Positions 1 through 11,658 of a stretch of 64,000 nucleotides of DNA are shown piece after piece. Made by a program: the position numbers and the translations under genes. The notes beneath the pieces were generated by a model. That model worked only from the letters and a program-made list of their open reading frames with translations, did not search any database and was not told the DNA's origin. Origin of the DNA: Penicillus capitatus (Eukaryota; Chlorophyta); the NCBI GenBank assembly GCA_965649825.1, contig OZ287701.1, positions 806,001 to 870,000 on the forward strand, given 5' to 3'. Numbering within the stretch: position 1 is the stretch's first letter; every line of letters starts with the position of its first letter.

Positions 1-1927
1 CGTCCAAGCAGCGCCTTAATTTCATCCATGCGTGCATCAGGTGCCTAAGATCGCCATATGCCCCACAACGATGCGACTCTGCTCCTTACGGCTTGCATAA
101 GGGTGCTGAGGGCGGTCAGGTGCAGATCCAACGCCTCTGCCTGATTCTGCTCAAAATAGTTGGCATGAACATTGTACTGTCCCAGACGGACCGAACCAGA
201 GATCGGTTGCTCGACGCCCATCACCAACCGAAGCAACGTACTCTTCCCACAACCTGCATCGCAGGAGGCCTCCTTTTCACCGAGATCCGTTTGATCTCTG
301 CTCATTACCGTTAGGTCCAATGACAGCGACCCGTTCGCCCTTTTCGATGACGCAATCGACGTGATTGAACAGGCGGATGTCTCCGTAGCCGTGGGTCAGA
401 TCGTCGATCGAGACAACGATCTCGTCGAGCCTTTCTACCTCCGGAAATCGAAAGGAGCGTTTCTTTGGACGGAACGGCCGTTCGACATAGTTCCCTTCCG
501 CTCGCAGCTTTGCCAGATATTTCTTGGCCGCTTCTGCTCTGCCAGATTGACTGCCTCCCGACAACCGCGAGATCAGATCCAGCTGTCGCTGCACCTCTTT
601 CTGCTGCCTCTCCCAGGCTGCCCACTGCTGAGCCGTCTGTTCGTTCTTTTGCTGAATGTACTGAGTGTAATTCCCACGATAGCTCTGCGTCACCTTCCTC
701 TCCGTTTCCACGATCTTGGTACACAGCTGATCCAGGAACTCGCGATCGTGGGAGACGATCACCATCGGCACTTCCTGTTTCTTCAAATATTCCTCCAGCC
801 ACTGAATCGCTTGAAGATCCAAATGATTCGTCGGTTCATCCAGTAAGAGCAGATCTGGATCCTGCAACAGAATCTTCCCCAGACACATGCGCATCTGCCA
901 TCCTCCACTGTAAGACGCCACCTGTGTGGCAGACCCCTCTCAAAAACGAAAGGTACAACGTATCATCATCTCTGTGCACCAGTCGGTCGTTATCTTCTCT
1001 GCCAAAACCAAGTTCCGGCATCATTTTGTCGATCTTCTTGTCCATGAGCTTCACATCGAGGTCGATGGCCTGGGAACTGAGCTCGTTGAGCTCATCTACA
1101 AGATCACCCATTCTTTCCATATCTGTTACGCTCGACTCCAGTTCCAGCTGAATCGCTTCCTGTCGTTTCATCACCTAACCATTCGATCCAGTCACATCAG
1201 CGGAAGTGTGAGAAAGAATGACAAACGTGAAGTTGTTCGTCATAGGCGGAGGCAAACTCTTCTCGGACTGTCCGAGTGGGTACCACATCGAATTCTTGCG
1301 TCAAGTAGGCGATTTTCAGATCGGCTTTCGATTTGACGACGTTTCCCGAATCGGCCTCCACTGTTCCTGCAATGATCTGTAGCTGCGTCGTCTTCCCAGC
1401 GCCATTCATTCCTAACCCGTCCACACAAGGCATGACACACAGAGCGCGATGCATCTGAAGGACAGACCCACGAGTCCAACCCTCTCTCCTTTCTTCACCT
1501 CCCACGAGCAGTTCTTTAACACCTCATCATTTTTGAACGTCTTGGAAATCTGCACCAATAACGTTGGTCACAATGGATGCGTCACAAGAGAAGGAGAGAC
1601 GTTTTCTAGACGCACACCAGAAGAGATCCCGGTCGCAATGCCACGATTCACTCCTTCGGTCTGCTGCACAGCAAGATCAGAAACGCTGTAAACAGGTGCC
1701 CTTCTGCGACCTTTTCTGCCGAGACGCGCAGAGTTTCGGTCATGGCTGAATGCAGTGAGCGTTGGTGGAAAGACCACACATCTCTGCAAGGATACTGTTG
1801 CTATGGCTGTCCTTGAACGACGTTGCATACGTGTGATAGTGGAATCCGTCGCATCGTCGAGTGTTGAGTGGACGGTGACAGATGAGAGGAATGGCTCGGC
1901 GTGTCCACCGTGTCGCGAGAACGCCAT
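1..1927 (-). CDS. ABCF5: ABC-F family ATPase, ABCF5-like, probably plastid (3' end outside window)
   Basis: Soluble ABC-F protein with two ATP-binding cassettes; members act on ribosomes and translation rather than in membranes. Exons read 1927-1601, 1549-1468, 1411-1227, 1174-980, 921-309, 253-90 and 44-1, with introns of 45-58 nt. Visible motifs are the first Walker A NGAGKTTQ, signature SGGWQMRM, Walker B LLLLDEPTNHLD and switch VSHDRE. The second Walker A (GPNGCGKST) is split by the 254-308 intron, and EQNQAEALDL follows. Residue order matches Arabidopsis ABCF5 (GCN5) from memory, including SISSGVRLE before the first cassette and KKQEVPMVI. About 75 residues rich in Ser, Arg and Thr precede the cassette and could be a plastid transit peptide. 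The start at 1927 is the most plausible of several in-frame Met codons. The second signature and Walker B lie beyond base 1. Confidence 0.9.
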
Positions 1928-2995
1928 GAGAAACGATGCCTCTAGAGCGTGCCGTGGTGGAGGACATGATGATCGTACGCGTTTGATCAAATCCCATTCA
2001 TCATGAGATACGGATGTGTCTGTCTGCCTACCCCCACAGAGCATCGAACGTTCCATCAGTCGATCTCTTCCGGGTCTTACAACAAAACTAGCCCAAACAA
2101 AATAAGCCTGATCTCATCCGTAGTGTTCTGCTGAGCGCAGTTAGTTCTCCACCACACGCACTGACAGATAAGGATCAAAAAGATCGAGGGCGTTCTATTA
2201 GGTGTTTTGGTTGTCTGTGGAATGACCCGACACGACAAGCTTGATCAGAATAAAACGATTACGACTAAACAGCAAGGTGTTTTTCCGAAACAAGATGTTT
2301 CACAAAGCCCACTTTCGAGTTATGACGAAAATCAAACATCCATTCCAAATTCAATGGCGCACTCAGCCCCTACCATAATGTTTTCACAAAACCAGTCAAA
2401 AGGAATACGAGCAATACAGCAGCAGCAGTGTCAAGACTAATGAGATATGGTATTGTTGGTGGTATAGTTGTTGTTGTTGTCATACTGTATGGTATTGCCA
2501 TAATTTTTTGCCGATCATGGTAGTGGTGATAATGGTGAAAGTGTTGTTGTTTGCAGTCAACGTCACCAAAAGACGTCTATACAGAAACGGCGGCGGAGGA
2601 GGAGGAATAGGAGTAGATGCACAGTTATCTTCAGCTAAGAATGTGTCTGTTTTAGACTTCGATAGACGTTTGTCACCAGTTCCCCGAAAATAAAATGTAT
2701 CTGAAGGAACATCACACAAATGGATCAAATCAATAGTGTACGCCCAGTTTTGATGAAACTCAATTTTCATCAAGCACTCAAGCACCACCTGACAGACACA
2801 CAATAAAAGAAACAGAATGTGAGCTAGCTATGCTTATTCAACCAGGAAGCTTAATGAATAAAATGGACCTCATTAAGCAGAGAGAAAGCGTCCAATGACA
2901 CACTTGCCAAAAAAGTACAGAAATCAAATTTGCTGAGTCCGACCACCAAGGTTGGTGGAAACGACATCATCTGAAATCCTTCCTTCCCTCGGTCC
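1928..2995. other. Intergenic or 3' untranslated stretch with simple repeats
   Basis: This is the 3' flank of the RR-TZF gene and the 5' flank of the ABC-F gene. It is richer in A+T than the genes and contains short GTT and GGT runs near 2450-2500. The open frames in it (for example 2480-2803 on the minus strand) are low-complexity and match nothing I recognise. Confidence 0.5.
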
Positions 2996-5328
2996 TCATG
3001 TGTTGGCATGCTCTGCCGAGCTGAGTGCCAGTCCTGAGTCTGCAGCCGTGGCCACCGTGTTCAGAACTAAACCGCTTGGTGTCGTCTGGTGATCAGAATT
3101 CAATCCCAGATTGGCAGTGGCGTCAGATCCCACCACATTCTCGACGTGCATCATCTGATCCTGCACGGAAAAGCTGCGCGCTGGGGAAAAGTTGGCCGAT
3201 ACAGAGTGGTTTAGCATACCCCCGTAACCAGAGATGCCAAGAAAAGAGGCACTGCCATACGTCGGGGTGCTCAACAAACCAAAACTGCTATCCAAACTTC
3301 CAGCCAAATCTGGAAGAATGGCGCTTTGACTTCTTAAATGTTCGCCCGCTGTAGAATGGGAATGCTGAAGTCTGGGAGGATGATTAGGAATGGGGCTCGA
3401 AACTCCTTGATAGATCGGCGCAAAAGCCGCTCCACTGAAACTGTGACGTGGTCCATGACGCGGTCCGTGAGGAGGCGGCGGTCCCAGAGACAAAGAATTC
3501 ATCGAGAAATTCAAACCCTCAAATGCAGAATGATTCGATTGCTTCATCATCCTAAGCACAAACACACACGCTTTCTCATCTACTGTATCGATAGAGCACG
3601 CGGTGGCGCCTTCTTTGGCGAGAAGCCTTTGTAAACGGAGCAGTTCTCTGATCAAATGAGTGGCTGCGGCGTTCGAAATTAGACACCTATACCCACAGAT
3701 CTGCTCTGCAAGAAACAGGAAGACAGTGGACAATGCACACCGATGCAGAATTGACAAATTGACGGCCAGCAAGTTTTTGGAAGTTTACAGAGGGACCGTC
3801 CTTCGGATTCAATCCGTGCTTACGAGCAAACGCATTTGACATTCGCGGCGCAACTCCTGTAAACACAAAGCCATACAAATAACTGTCGTCGAATCTTTGG
3901 ATCGATCGATCGATCGATCGCGACCTGCGGTGCGAGCAGCTTGAACTTTTTGCGTCAGATTCCCCGACAGCGTCTTTCCCAATTCTTGAGGGGACGGCAC
4001 TTTGTCAACCAGAGCCATTTTCGAAGGATCTTCATCTGTTTTGGGTACGGTCATGAGCGGAGGTAATGTCCCCTGACTCGGTGGTTCCCTACTTTGCATC
4101 TGCATCTCTGGCGGTTTTTCATTGTCGTTGTTGTTGGTCGAAACATTCTCTTTCTTTTCTGGATCTGGTGCGCGTTCTTCCAGTTCTGGTTTCTTTTGTT
4201 TGGATGCTGCTTGGGCAGCAGAGGGTGGTATGTTCTTCAAGTCGTCTGGTGTCGGCGTCCACGTGTGTGTCGGAGATCTCAATTCAGTCAAACTATGAGA
4301 AAAGAAGCAAACTGGACGACGACACTTGTTTCCGTCTTTACACAGCTGTGTCCGAAATCTACGTCTCACTTTTTCAGACGAACAGAGAAGGTGTCTTCTC
4401 ACCTGGAAGGATGAAGCCAACACTCGAAGACACCATGAGCATAGGGACAACTGTCTCCGCGGATGCAAAATCCTTGCTTATAGTCAGGGCATGGAATGCT
4501 GCAGTATCTGAATTCCCTTGGATCTCGACGACGTGCGTTTTCTGTTGGATGCGCAAAGGGACAGGCTCTCCAATCATGCGCATAACGTCTGCAGCATCGC
4601 AGAATTTTGAAACAGAACATTCGGAACTCGTCTGTCGAGTATTCGGGCTTCGTCAACTCTTGAGTGGAATAGGGAAGGGCCTCTGAATTGAAAGAATCGT
4701 TGCCTCCACCGCCGCCTCCAGAATCCTGTCGTGGTATATTCCACATTCCGCGCATTTGTGGATTGGACAGATCGACGCCTCCTGCTGGCAGAGCATCGAG
4801 CGCCAGACGTCCTCCGCCTGGCGTATTCAGATGACCAGTACTATCCAGTTGTCCGTGCAGAACTTGTAAACTGTGTTCGGCATCGCGCAGATAGGCGACG
4901 ACGGTGGCCGCCTCTGGACGCCGACTGCTGTAGGCCAAGTCGCATGCTGTCATTCCGTCTGGAGATACGATTCCTGGGTCTGCTCCGCTGATGGCGAGCA
5001 GCGACAAGACACGCATGCTTCCGTGGAAGGCCGCTATCATCAGCAGCGTTCGTTGCTTCACCGTAACGGGCGGTTTTACAGCGTCTTCTCCTTGCGTGTT
5101 CGTTTGTTCGGGAGTGGCAGAAGATGATGCATCGGGACGAGACCCCCAGTATAGAAGAACGTAAAACTGATTCACTTTGGCGGACGGCTCGGTACCGAGA
5201 TCCGCTTCGACGGCATGGGCGTCATCTTCTACGACTGCTCGAAAAAGGGGGCTGCTCTCGCTCAGCAACGGTTCCCAAATTTGACCCTGCTGAACGTAGT
5301 GACCGAAAACGCTATCGGATGCGCTCAT
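2996..5328 (-). CDS. Arginine-rich tandem CCCH zinc finger (RR-TZF) protein with ankyrin repeats
   Basis: Plant-type RNA-binding regulator; land-plant relatives (AtTZF7-11, OsTZF1) bind AU-rich mRNA and act in stress responses and mRNA decay. Exons 5328-4403, 4358-3925, 3856-3764, 3705-3600 and 3551-2996 give 704 codons in one frame. Order: short N-terminus; ankyrin region with [11 protein letters not shown] and [18 protein letters not shown]; spacer with a Gly run; arginine-rich block with [20 protein letters not shown] and [11 protein letters not shown]; then two CCCH fingers ([18 protein letters not shown] and [17 protein letters not shown]). The second finger is split by a 44-nt intron after HPSR. 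The C-terminal 200 residues are Ser/Pro/Gly-rich with LNSLSLG-like motifs. The intron at 3857-3924 holds a pure ATCG tetranucleotide run. The start at 5328 gives MSASDSVFG. The last intron (3552-3599) is a multiple of three with no stop, so it could be retained. Confidence 0.92.
3901..3920. repeat. (ATCG)5 microsatellite inside an RR-TZF intron
   Basis: Five perfect ATCG units lie in the 68-nt third intron of the RR-TZF gene, next to the splice donor at 3923-3924 (minus strand). The run is its own reverse complement. Confidence 0.9.
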
Positions 5329-5535
5329 GACTGGCGTCACTGAAAAAAACGAGACAGATACGGAGCACGTTGGCTGACGTCTCCAGTGAAATGAGCAGTC
5401 GACCGACCTCCTCGGCGCTGGCACTTGACTCGATTTATTCTGCTAAACAAACGACGACGACAACGACGACGACAAACCGAACAAACGCACAGATGCTAAA
5501 TCAACGATCGAGAATGAGTAAACGCGACGGGTGCG

Positions 5536-5904
5536 ATGGGACGGGCGATGAAAACGATTAAGTTGCGAACAGCAGTCGATCGGCTACGATTCGTGATCGA
5601 ATCGACAGAGAAACGCATCGAAGCCTCCGTGCAGTGGCCGGGCGAGCCGATCGAGTATCCCCATGGCGATCGATATCGAGTGCCTTCTCTTCTGCGCGAT
5701 GACAGCGATGCGATGCGACATGATGATCGCAAGGAAGAGTTGTTTATACGTGGCAATCGCATCATGAGATATCGACAGGCTCGTGTCTGTGTGAACAGAG
5801 ATCTTTATGAAAGTCTATATCTCTCTGCTGTCCTAAGTGCTTTCGATTCGTTGAGCGAAGAAACGAATGGATCGTTTGGATCTGGCAGGTGGTTGGAAAT
5901 TTGA
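5536..5904 (+). other. Open frame of 122 codons, possible 5' exon of the filamin-like gene
   Basis: An ATG-started frame lies head-to-head with the RR-TZF gene (start 5328) and upstream of the filamin-like exons. It has no domain I recognise. I could not find a convincing splice path from it to the exon near 5994, although a GT follows the run NGSFGSG near 5887. It could also be 5' leader sequence. Confidence 0.25.
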
Positions 5905-5993
5905 TTCGAGAAAGGGAGAGCTAGAACTCTTTCTGACATCGGGAACAGTCATGCGGTATAGAGGAGGGTGGAACGAAGATAAGACAGACGGGT

Positions 5994-7010
5994 TTGATCC
6001 AAATCTGCGCCACAGAGAGAAAAGACGATCTGTGTGAACATGTAGATTTGGAGTGTACGTGTCGCAACGGGTCAAACTACGAAGGAGAGTTCCGCGATGG
6101 CAAAGCGAAGACGTTTTATACCGAAGTGCAGGATCGTGAAAACGGCATCTATGTTGCATCGTCCACTGTCAACATCTCTGGGGAGCATCAACTCTATGTT
6201 CTCACAGGCAGTGTTCTCCATATCCTCTTCTCTTGAGCTGTGAGCATTTTTCTCATTAGGAAGCAGGAAATGCCTTTCAGACTGGCCATATACATTGCAT
6301 GTGGATCCAGACAAGCCGTGTACAAAAACGAGCAGCATCCATGCAGAGCAACGCTTCAACAAAAAGCTTTCTCTCTGGATGTATACAACATGAATTTGTT
6401 GTCTCTCCACGGGATGTTTGCAGAAATCTATGTCTATGATGACGTCCAAAAGCAGTTTCCGATCGAGGTCATATCGCATTCTGCACTCCACGTTGTACTG
6501 AAATTGATGATAGGTGCATTTGACCGGATGTCGAGCGCCACGTAGGTACACGTCTGGGCATCGACGGGCAATACCACTGCTCATTCCAACCGCTCACCGA
6601 CGAAATGTCTCGTCTCTTTGTCACTTCATACGTCAGCATCTTCCACGTACTCCCCTCTCTATCCAGGCATCACCATCGATCTGATAAAAGGCCTCACTCT
6701 CACAGCCAAGCAGGTTGGCAAAGTCGAAACACCATTCGGCGAGGTCACAAAGACGAGGAGGCAAAACGGAAGCATGTCCTCAGAGAGGTAATGACTGAGG
6801 AGGAGGAAGAGCGCTCCATGGAGAGTGCCCAAACCAAACTCATCAAAATGCAGATCCGCCGCCCTCTCTCTCTATGAAAAACCCTTCCACATGTCGCAGG
6901 AGCACCCAGACGTTCCAGTGATCACCAATCTGGAAGATCTGTGGAAACTGAGAAAACTGCAGAAAGAGACAAAGACATCATCAACCAGCTCAGCGCTGAT
7001 AATATGCTAG
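5994..7010 (+). CDS. Filamin-type repeat protein, 5' end unresolved
   Basis: At least five exons join in frame: about 5994-6210, 6260-6319, 6367-6494, 6546-6787 and 6854-7010. The introns are 49, 47, 51 and 66 nt, all GT-AG. The protein shows a filamin/ABP280-like immunoglobulin fold: YEGEFRDGKAKTF, then ENGIYVASSTVNISGEHQLYV, then WPYTLHVDPDKP, followed by the start of a second unit (FSLDVYNMN, FAEIYVYDD). The C-terminus is basic and Ser/Thr-rich and ends at a TAG at 7008-7010. Filamin repeats occur in actin cross-linkers and in the plant gamete protein GEX2; which type this is cannot be told here. The last 21 bases overlap the HflX coding end on the other strand. The long minus-strand frame in the same DNA breaks none of these splice sites and is a shadow. 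Confidence 0.55.
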
Positions 7011-8645
7011 AACCATCTCCTCTATCCGATGTCTCAGTTCGTTCAGTCCTGTGCCATTCAGTGCAGAAATCAAGACTCTTTTGGCGTGAAATCCGCCTTC
7101 CTCTTTACGAAGGGAGCCCAACCAATGATCGAATACTCCTCGTCGTGAAACAGCCGTTTTGATCTGCAGCTGTCCGCTCTGCGGCAGACTCTGCACATAC
7201 AGAGGTGTTGTGTGGATCATTTGCAGTTTGTCGATCTTGTTGAATGCTTCGATCGTTCTGTACTGCAGCGTCTCAGATGATACACCCACTTCTCGAAGTG
7301 TCTGGAACACTGTCCTGAGGGTCACATCATGAGATTTGTAGGCACACTTTGTAGACTTCTTGTCTTTGGCGTTTCATGTCCTGAGCATCGGCATCAATGA
7401 TATGAAGAACAATGTCGGCATGAGATGCCTCTTCCAATGTGGCCCGAAAGGCAGCAAAGAGACAGACAGGCAAATCCGAAATGAATCCCACGGTATCACT
7501 CAACACACAACGCTACACAACACACGGCTCACACAATCACACATACACTCGCATTACTTGTCCACCAGGCAATGTCAGGTGACGGGAGATGGGATCCAAT
7601 GTCTTGAAAAAGAGATCATCGCATTCGAGTTCCGATTTCGTCAGTTTTCCCACGAGGGTGGACTTTCCTGCAAGGAGGTGTGGTGTGTGTCAGGCACACT
7701 TGTCGAAGGGCACGCACTGCGCACCTGCATTGGTGTAACCGACAACGGCAATGACTGGAATGCTGTTTCGCTTCCGTGATTGACGTTGGATCTCTCTTGT
7801 CTTCTTTACGTCCATGATTTGTTTCTTCACTTTCTGCACCTTTTGCATGATGCGACGGCGTTGCAGCACGATCTCTTTCTCTCCTTGTCCGCCGCCTCCA
7901 CCCAATCCTCCCTGTCCACCTCCACTACGTCCCCGTTCTCTAATAGTAAATCACGCATGGACTGGGAAGGTCAGGTTGCTGTCATGGAGCACTTGGCACT
8001 GACGACTTGCGATGCCCCATCGACACCGAACGTTGCAGGGCGGCCAGTCGCGTCCATGAGACGCACCAGTCTCGTTTTGGCCAACTGTAGACAGGCGAGT
8101 TGCACCTGATGGAAATCTCTATGCAAAGATGGATCTTGCCAGTGGGGGGCGTGATAACTTGGAGTTTGGCTTCGCTGGTTCGTGCTCGCTGAGCAAAGAT
8201 GTTGACGATGAGACCGATGCGATCTAACACACGAAGCCCCAACGCCTCTTCGAGATTTCGCACTTGGACACCCGTCAGAATCGCATTGATGAAGATTTCA
8301 TCGTAGTCTGAGCATTTCTCCTGTAGAGAGGCGACCCAACCGGAACCGAAATATGTCGCAACACGAGGGACAAATCGTTTGGCCTTGCCGGCAAGGATGA
8401 GATCACAGTGATGTCCTGGAATATGTGTGAGACGGATCGATGATTCGAGAGAGACCTGTGTAGGTAACTGCCAGTCGTTTTGCCTCGTTCTGTTGATCTG
8501 CTGTTGAACGTGGCTGGACAATGAGCAGTTCATTGAAGTCGTCGTTCTTTGAAACAGTACGGAGCCAACGAAGGACAGAGCCGAACGCCGGAAAGTTCCT
8601 TATTTGTTGCGTGCAGGACATCCATCGAAAGCAGTGGAAGTGCAT
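6990..8645 (-). CDS. HflX: HflX-type ribosome-associated GTPase, probably organellar
   Basis: HflX binds and splits large ribosomal subunits; plant and algal nuclear copies usually serve organelles. Exons 8645-8456, 8415-8160, 8106-7993, 7939-7725, 7667-7558, 7512-7346 and 7314-6990 give 458 codons in one frame. Landmarks are ATYFGSG, VRNLEEALGLRVLDRIGLI, IFAQRARTSEAKLQ, a glycine-rich loop (GGLGGGGGQGEKEI), G1 VVGYTNAGKSTLVGKL split by an intron, G3 SDTVGFISDLP followed by FRATLEEASHADIVLHIID, and G4 NKID. The N-terminal 40 residues (MHFHCFRWMSC...) are basic and could target an organelle. The last intron (7315-7345) would be only 31 nt. The 3' coding end overlaps the convergent filamin-like gene. 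Confidence 0.88.
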
Positions 8646-11115
8646 CGCTTTACATGTACCACAATGACGAAAATGACAGCGACATGATGTCGCGCAGTCG
8701 ATGGGCAAATACGACGAAGGCTTATAGGTTACAAAGACTGTTCATACAATAATGTCTTGAGTTTATACAATTCCTTGGTCAGCTGCACGAAGGTGGCCAA
8801 CTGTCCACTGACACATGACTATGTAAGGGAAATACCAGTTATGGACCAGAGTTGACAGAGCTGAATTGGAAGAAAGATATCCTGAGGGTTGACGATCGGT
8901 TATCATGATCTTTCTAATTCTATTCGATAATGTACGGCTCGAAACTCGTTTGTCGACCTTTGTTCGACATAAAGATCGTCTACTCGATAGGTTCGACAAC
9001 TAATCGGTACCTCGCAGTGGATCGAACACGAAGAGGTGAATTCGTTTTGGAGGATTTGAATGCGTCATTAGTATTCGATGATCTACCGAGACGACTAGGA
9101 TTATTTAATCTATAATTGCCTGTACTTGTTTTCTTAAAAAGCGCGTGCGAGTGCTTCAGAGAAAGCGTATCCGTTGACGAAAAGAAGAGGCAAGAATCAT
9201 GTCCTCTACCGTGCAACTACTCCTTGAAGTGTGGATTTATGCTTCAATCCTGGCTCCATAGAGTAATTATCCATCTAACAACTTGGGTATGGACTCCACG
9301 AGCGTAGCATAACGTGAAGTGCATGGACAGTTTTGTATATTCAGTGTGGTATCATGGATGAATAATGAAGTTATGCAAGAAGCTCTTTTCCTTATGTCAC
9401 TTGCGAATCGTATCCGATGGAAGTGATCAAGGGAATCGCCTAACTGATCAACCACAACTGTCCCGTTTTTGGACTTTCAATGAGATGGATCGATCGAGGA
9501 GAACGAGTAGTATCTACAGATCAACGTCCATTTCCACATTCAAAAAGGTATCATAGAATGATGCGCAGATAAAATGCGTTTGCAACGTGAATCTTGTGAT
9601 CGCGGTCAAAGAAAGATTCATGCTTAACGGATCCAATCTCGTTCATCTAACTCGCACGTAATGGGCATTCATGACAGATATGTGTACCCCGGCTTTTTTC
9701 TGGCCCCTAAGGAATGATTGAGTTTTTGGACATATTGCAAACTCTCTGCGCACAAACGCATGCATATGTCAAATCACCAGAGCTTCCCATGTCAACCTTC
9801 CACCTTGCCTCAATGATTTCGACAATTGTGCGCAAAGTCCGATTAACAAAGACCAAGTGACGATGTTGCTTTCTTCGAAATAAGATTAAGTCGATCAATC
9901 ACTGCGCTATTCTTCTATCGGTCAGTGGATGAGGTGCAAGGACACTTCTTTGATTCGCACAATTTAATCGATGGTTGTTTCTTTGGAGAGTTCAGGAGAG
10001 AAACTCAAGCGAACAAAAAGATCATCGCTAAAGGTCTTAATGACAGAGCTAAGCCGTTAGTCAATGATACCTTACCCAATTGAAACGAACCAAGAGTTAC
10101 ATACACAATTAGAGATCCGTTCGATTCATAGATATCTCAATCATTGATTCAAAGAGATGTTGAATGGCTAGTGATTCGAAGTTCAGGAGATCGATTGAAT
10201 GGTCTCGTTTTGTACGTCTTACGAAAGATGCAATAACATCGATCGTCGAGATTTGTTGTTTGGACATTTTGATGCATTTCTAGATACGACATTATTCAAC
10301 AGATTCTATAACTTCTGCCTTTGATAAAGTTCATTTGCCTTGTGCATGAAATGGACTTCTATCCAACGAAGCCGTGTCCAAAAGGTACTTTGGATGTTCA
10401 ACGGGTAGCCTTTGTTTGTTGCAGCATTTGGTGCATCTAAAGCGTCCCTACCATGCGGTGCGGTGCTGTGTGTGCTTTGCTAGAAATCCTTTCGAAGAAT
10501 CGGTTCGTGCGGAGTGAACCATGCTGTTAGAAGAGATATACGATACCACCATCCTTTTCCGATACGTAAAGGAACAGAGTTATCTGTGCATGTCTATACC
10601 CATAGCACAAGGAGTTTATTTTTCAGATAGTCGGTAAAGAGATGCCTTCTTTAGCACAGTTGACACCTCTCACATTTCTTGGAAAGTGCGATTAACATCG
10701 CGTGCAGTGCATAGACGAAAGCAGTTGACAAATCCACTGAACTTAGCCATGCATTGCTTTAAGAAGTCTACACCCGCACGTATTCATTAGGCACCTTTAC
10801 AGAATCCCTGCTTAGTGCAGAATAGGTATCTTTGTTATCCCAATGAAGAGTCGTTATTGGCAAGTGTCCACGTGCCCGTTCTAGAAATGTGAGTGACTAT
10901 AGCAATTATGCTGACAGGAATTGTCAGATCAGGAAACATGACTGTCGAATAACAGGACGCTTACCTATATAACGATGTACCGACGCACTTGTAAGGTTTC
11001 CTCTCTACTGGTGGCCTCAACGCGCTCAGATCATTCGGCGACGCTCTCGGTCCTAACAAGATTTTGTCAGCCATGACGCGAAGATGTAAGAAAATGACGA
11101 TACTATTCGCGCCTC
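8646..11115. other. Gene-free, A+T-richer intergenic stretch
   Basis: About 2.5 kb without a supported gene. All open frames are under 80 codons and none shows a known motif or a splice path. I looked for tRNA T-arm sequences and found no complete cloverleaf. Confidence 0.5.
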
Positions 11116-11658
11116 GTGCAGTCTCATCGTTTCCATCGGCTCAGCTTCAAAATAGAGCAGATACGTCACGACGATTTCTTAGTGGAAGTTGTCTGTGCCA
11201 TAGTAACGGCAACACCGCGTCGACAATTCGTTAGGTTTATCAAGGAATGTTACGGAGACGCACCTCAGGGAAAACTCGGCCACTCCATCCACCCTCCCCT
11301 ATTCTCCAACATTCCAAAAATACCGACGGCCACACAGATCGTCCACCGTGTCTTCGTCTTTGGAGAAACGACACACAGCTTCCGACGGAAACTATTTCGA
11401 GAAAGTTTCCAGCCTTCCGTCAGATTCCAAAATGGACACCTGGCATCCACGTCGATGCAGCTAGCTACGATTCTCCTACCCCTTCGCTCTGACTCGTCCT
11501 CTTTTCATACCTTTAGAAACCACGGCCACAGTTTCTTGACGCAGCAGCGCGTCGCAGTCTCGTGAGACGCGTGATAGTTGACAGCGCTCTAAAGCATCTG
11601 CTGCAATCATCAGCAGCATTTCTGACATTACACAACCTATCTTCAAGTCGTTCACATC

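Noticed and set aside
6072-6584. 170-codon minus-strand frame
   Set aside because: It is antisense to well-spliced filamin-like exons, shows no motif and has no splice context of its own.
11116-11565. 149-codon plus-strand frame upstream of LFG
   Set aside because: No motif, and two other frames are also open there. More likely leader or spacer sequence, though a small gene cannot be excluded.
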